Part shown: positions 61,905 to 64,000 of the stretch, piece by piece
Numbering within the stretch: position 1 is the first letter of the stretch
Layout of the letters: each line of letters starts with the position of its first letter
Source of the DNA: Rubrivivax sp.
Lineage (GTDB): Bacteria > Pseudomonadota > Gammaproteobacteria > Burkholderiales > Burkholderiaceae_C
Length of the DNA stretch: 64,000 nucleotides
Direction of reading: 5' to 3'
NCBI GenBank assembly: GCA_016707445.1
Contig: JADJHR010000005.1
Coordinates: 186,001-250,000 of the forward strand
Made by a program: the position numbers and the translations under genes
Notes under the pieces: model-generated
What the model was told of the DNA's origin: nothing
The model's database searches: none
The model's input: only the letters and a program-made list of their open reading frames with translations

Positions 61905-63068
61905 ATGAACGATTTCGATCCCACCCCGCTGATCCACCATCCCTATCGCGCCCCACAAGGCTTCGAGGCTCCGCAGGTCGGTGTCTACAAAGCCTCGACC
62001 GTGATGTTCGAGAACGTGGCCGCCTTGCGCACACGCGACTGGCGCAACAAGGCCGGCTACACCTATGGCCTGCACGGCACGCCGACCACCTTCACGCTCG
62101 AAGAGCGCATCGCCACGCTTGAAGGTGGCAGCGAATGCCTGCTCGTGCCCAGCGGTCTGGCGGCGATTGCCGTCGTCAATCTGGCGCTGCTGGGTCAGGG
62201 CGACGAAGTGCTGCTGCCTGATAACGTGTACGGCCCAAGCCGCGAACTCGCGCGCACCGACCTGGCGCGTTATGGCATCACGCACCGCTTTTACGACCCG
62301 CAAGATGCAGCGTCGCTGGCCGCGATGATCGGGTCGCACACCAAACTCGTCTGGCTCGAGGCTGCCGGCTCGGTGACGATGGAATTTCCCGACCTGCGCG
62401 CTCTGGTGCAGGCGGCGCGTGCTCGGGGCGTGACCACGGCACTCGACAACACCTGGGGCGCCGGCATCGCGTTTCGGCCCTTCGATCTGGGCATCGATGT
62501 CGTGATGCAGGCATTGACCAAGTTTCCGTCGGGCGGTGGCGACGTGCTGATGGGGTCGGTCACCACACGCGACGCCGCGCTGCACGAACGCCTCAAGCTC
62601 GCCCACATGCACCTGGGCTACGGCGTGGCCGCCAACGACGCCGAGCTGGTGCTGCGGTCACTGCCGTCGCTGGCCCTGCGCTACCACGCCCACGATGCTG
62701 CCGCGCGTGAACTGGCGACCTGGCTGGCGACCCGGCCCGAGATCAGCCGTGTGCTGCATCCGGCGCTGGACAGCTGCCCCGGCCATGCCCATTGGAAGGC
62801 CGAATGCACGGCTGCAGCGGGGCTCTTCGCGGTGATGTTCGATGCACGGTTTGCCTCGGCCCAGGTCGACACCTTTGTCGACGCGCTGAACCTGTTCAAG
62901 ATCGGCTACAGCTGGGCCGGCCCGGTCAGCCTGGCCGTGCCCTACGACCTGCAGGCCATGCGCGGCGACAAGGCCTATCCGGGCACGCTGGTTCGCTTTG
63001 CGATCGGGCTGGAATCGGTGGCCGCGCTGAAGGCCGACCTGACGCAGGCGCTGAAGGTGCTGGGCTAA
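61905..63068 (+). CDS. metC: Cystathionine beta-lyase / PLP-dependent trans-sulphuration enzyme
   Basis: This 387-residue PLP enzyme has the Cys/Met metabolism fold: VYKASTVMFENVAALRTR, TYGLHGTPTTFTLEERIATLEGGSECLLVPSGLAAIAVVNLALL, the aldimine Asp in TTALDNTWGAGIAF and Lys in MQALTKFPSGGGDVLMGS. It is expected to cleave cystathionine to homocysteine, pyruvate and ammonia. Cystathionine gamma-lyase or gamma-synthase cannot be excluded by eye. Its stop overlaps the smpB stop (convergent) by 4 bp. Confidence 0.87.
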   Translation: MNDFDPTPLIHHPYRAPQGFEAPQVGVYKASTVMFENVAALRTRDWRNKAGYTYGLHGTPTTFTLEERIATLEGGSECLLVPSGLAAIAVVNLALLGQGDEVLLPDNVYGPSRELARTDLARYGITHRFYDPQDAASLAAMIGSHTKLVWLEAAGSVTMEFPDLRALVQAARARGVTTALDNTWGAGIAFRPFDLGIDVVMQALTKFPSGGGDVLMGSVTTRDAALHERLKLAHMHLGYGVAANDAELVLRSLPSLALRYHAHDAAARELATWLATRPEISRVLHPALDSCPGHAHWKAECTAAAGLFAVMFDARFASAQVDTFVDALNLFKIGYSWAGPVSLAVPYDLQAMRGDKAYPGTLVRFAIGLESVAALKADLTQALKVLG

Positions 63069-63535
63069 CTGGCCTTGGAGGGTCCAGAGACCTTGTGCCG
63101 CATCAGGCGGCCCTTCTCTCTCTCCCAGTCCCGCTTCTTCTCGTCGTGCCGCTTGTCGTGCTGCGCCTTGCCCTTGGCCAGCGCGATGTCGACCTTGACG
63201 CGCCCGCCCTTGAAATGCAGGTTCAGCGGCACCAGCGTGAAGCCCTTCTGCTCGACCTTGCCGACCAGGCGGCGGATCTCTTCCTTGTGCATCAGCAGCT
63301 TCTTGGTGCGGTCGGGTTCCGGCTGCACATGGGTCGAGGCGCTGCCCAGCGCGTTGATGCGGCAGCCGATCATGAACAACTCACCATCGCGGATGTGCAC
63401 ATAACCGTCGGTCAGCTGCACCTGGCCGGCACGGATGGCCTTGATCTCCCAGCCCGACAGCACGATGCCGGCCTCGTGTTGTTCCTCGATGCTGTAGTCG
63501 TGTCGGGCGCGGCGGTTTTCGGCGATGAAGGCCAT
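63065..63535 (-). CDS. smpB: SsrA-binding protein SmpB
   Basis: This 156-residue protein rescues stalled ribosomes with tmRNA. It has the family core NRRARHDYSIEEQHEAGIVLSGWEIKAIRAGQVQLTDGYVHIRDGE and the basic tail KGKAQHDKRHDEKKRDWEREKGRLMRHK that enters the mRNA channel. The start at 63535 is preferred to an in-frame ATG 42 bp upstream. It is divergent from ratA, a conserved neighbour. Confidence 0.96.
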   Translation of the reverse strand: MAFIAENRRARHDYSIEEQHEAGIVLSGWEIKAIRAGQVQLTDGYVHIRDGELFMIGCRINALGSASTHVQPEPDRTKKLLMHKEEIRRLVGKVEQKGFTLVPLNLHFKGGRVKVDIALAKGKAQHDKRHDEKKRDWEREKGRLMRHKVSGPSKAS

Positions 63536-63597
63536 GCAATGCAATGTGAGGGGAGGCAGCGGCGCCGCAAGAGGCACTTCTACAATGGCTGCATTCT

Positions 63598-64000
63598 ATG
63601 AAGCACGTGAGCAAGTCGGTCCTGCTGTGGTATTCGCCGCGCGAGATGTTCGATCTGGTGGTCGCCGTGAAGGACTATCCGCGCTTCCTGCCCTGGTGCG
63701 AAAGCGCCGAGGTGCAGCGGGCGCAGGACGGCGGTGACGTGGCCCGCCTGGGGCTGGCCTACATGGGCGTGCGCCACGCCTTCACCACGCACAACCACTA
63801 TGTGACCGGCGAACAGGTCAGCCTGCAGTTGGTCGACGGCCCCTTTTCGCTGCTCGAAGGTGCCTGGCGCTTCCGGCCACTGGGCCGGCCGGGCAGCGAC
63901 GACCTGGCGTGCAAGATCGAGTTCGACCTTCGCTATGCGTTTTCCAGCGGCGCACTCGAGGCCGTGGTCAGCCCGGTGTTCGACCGTGTGGCCAACACCT
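63598..64000 (+). CDS. ratA: RatA/Coq10-like START-domain protein, partial
   Basis: The first 134 residues are in the window and the C-terminus is cut. It begins MKHVSKSVLLWYSPREMFDLVVAVKDYPRFLPWCESAEV, a polyketide cyclase/START-type domain found in ubiquinone-binding Coq10 and the ribosome-inhibiting RatA toxin (YfjG). Further on LACKIEFDLRYAFSSGALEAVVSPVFDRVANT is typical. The smpB-ratA divergent pair is conserved in proteobacteria. The toxin versus respiratory-quinone role is not resolved. Confidence 0.88.
   Translation, partial: MKHVSKSVLLWYSPREMFDLVVAVKDYPRFLPWCESAEVQRAQDGGDVARLGLAYMGVRHAFTTHNHYVTGEQVSLQLVDGPFSLLEGAWRFRPLGRPGSDDLACKIEFDLRYAFSSGALEAVVSPVFDRVANT

Overview
The window is high-GC and densely coded, and looks like a chromosome segment from a betaproteobacterium of the order Burkholderiales. 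I infer a Rubrivivax/Leptothrix/Ideonella-like relative. The basis is the gene content and neighbourhoods: PhaR-RimO, SmpB-RatA, mfd-ispD-ispF, OmpR/EnvZ, a TAXI/TRAP transporter and the Aat-Bpt N-degron pair. I see no rRNA, tRNA, insertion sequence, prophage or CRISPR array, and no gene-free stretch longer than about 300 bp.

Layout. 1-6.3 kb: start of lexA with two SOS boxes, a divergent asparaginase, a Ser/Thr kinase, an acyl-CoA synthetase and a frameshifted FAD oxidoreductase. 6.3-10.5 kb: a compact set of selD/senC, senB, senA and egtD, which together match the selenoneine (selenium analogue of ergothioneine) pathway; this is the most notable system here. 10.6-14.9 kb: small unknowns, an SMR exporter, a methyltransferase, an ATP-grasp protein, a YHS lipoprotein and a DRDRDG-repeat secreted protein. 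15.0-18.6 kb: a four-gene MCE/Mla-type lipid ABC transporter. 18.7-25.1 kb: a Tat-type prolyl oligopeptidase, Ppx/GppA, a dienelactone hydrolase, a ZIP transporter, a universal stress protein and a membrane protein. 25.2-35.7 kb: a CoA-transferase/racemase coupled to a Nudix-MBL fusion, bpt-aat, a second S9 peptidase with yaeQ, cbpA-cbpM and a gamma-glutamyltransferase. 35.7-42.6 kb: an M3 peptidase, a biotin-carrier/carboxyltransferase fusion and the TAXI/TRAP transporter. 42.7-50.2 kb: serB-mfd, ispD-ispF and a two-component system. 50.4-55.1 kb: a SIMPL protein, 3-hydroxybutyrate dehydrogenase, a hydrolase and relA. 55.2-59.8 kb: an exopolysaccharide synthase operon and a tandem repeat. 59.8-64 kb: phaR, rimO, metC-like, smpB and the start of ratA.

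Seven genes (FAD oxidoreductase, cbpA, mfd, ispD, ispF, relA, rimO) are interrupted by about twelve single-base insertions or deletions, several in short GC-rich runs. Most of these genes are housekeeping and the frame can be restored one base at a time. I therefore treat them as sequencing or assembly errors, not decay, and annotate the full spans as intact genes with frame errors.

Functionally, PhaR, 3-hydroxybutyrate dehydrogenase, the acyl-CoA synthetase and the CoA transferase point to polyhydroxyalkanoate and acyl-CoA metabolism. RelA, Ppx/GppA, LexA and the universal stress protein form a stress-response theme. The sen locus implies uptake of selenium and its incorporation into a small redox molecule.
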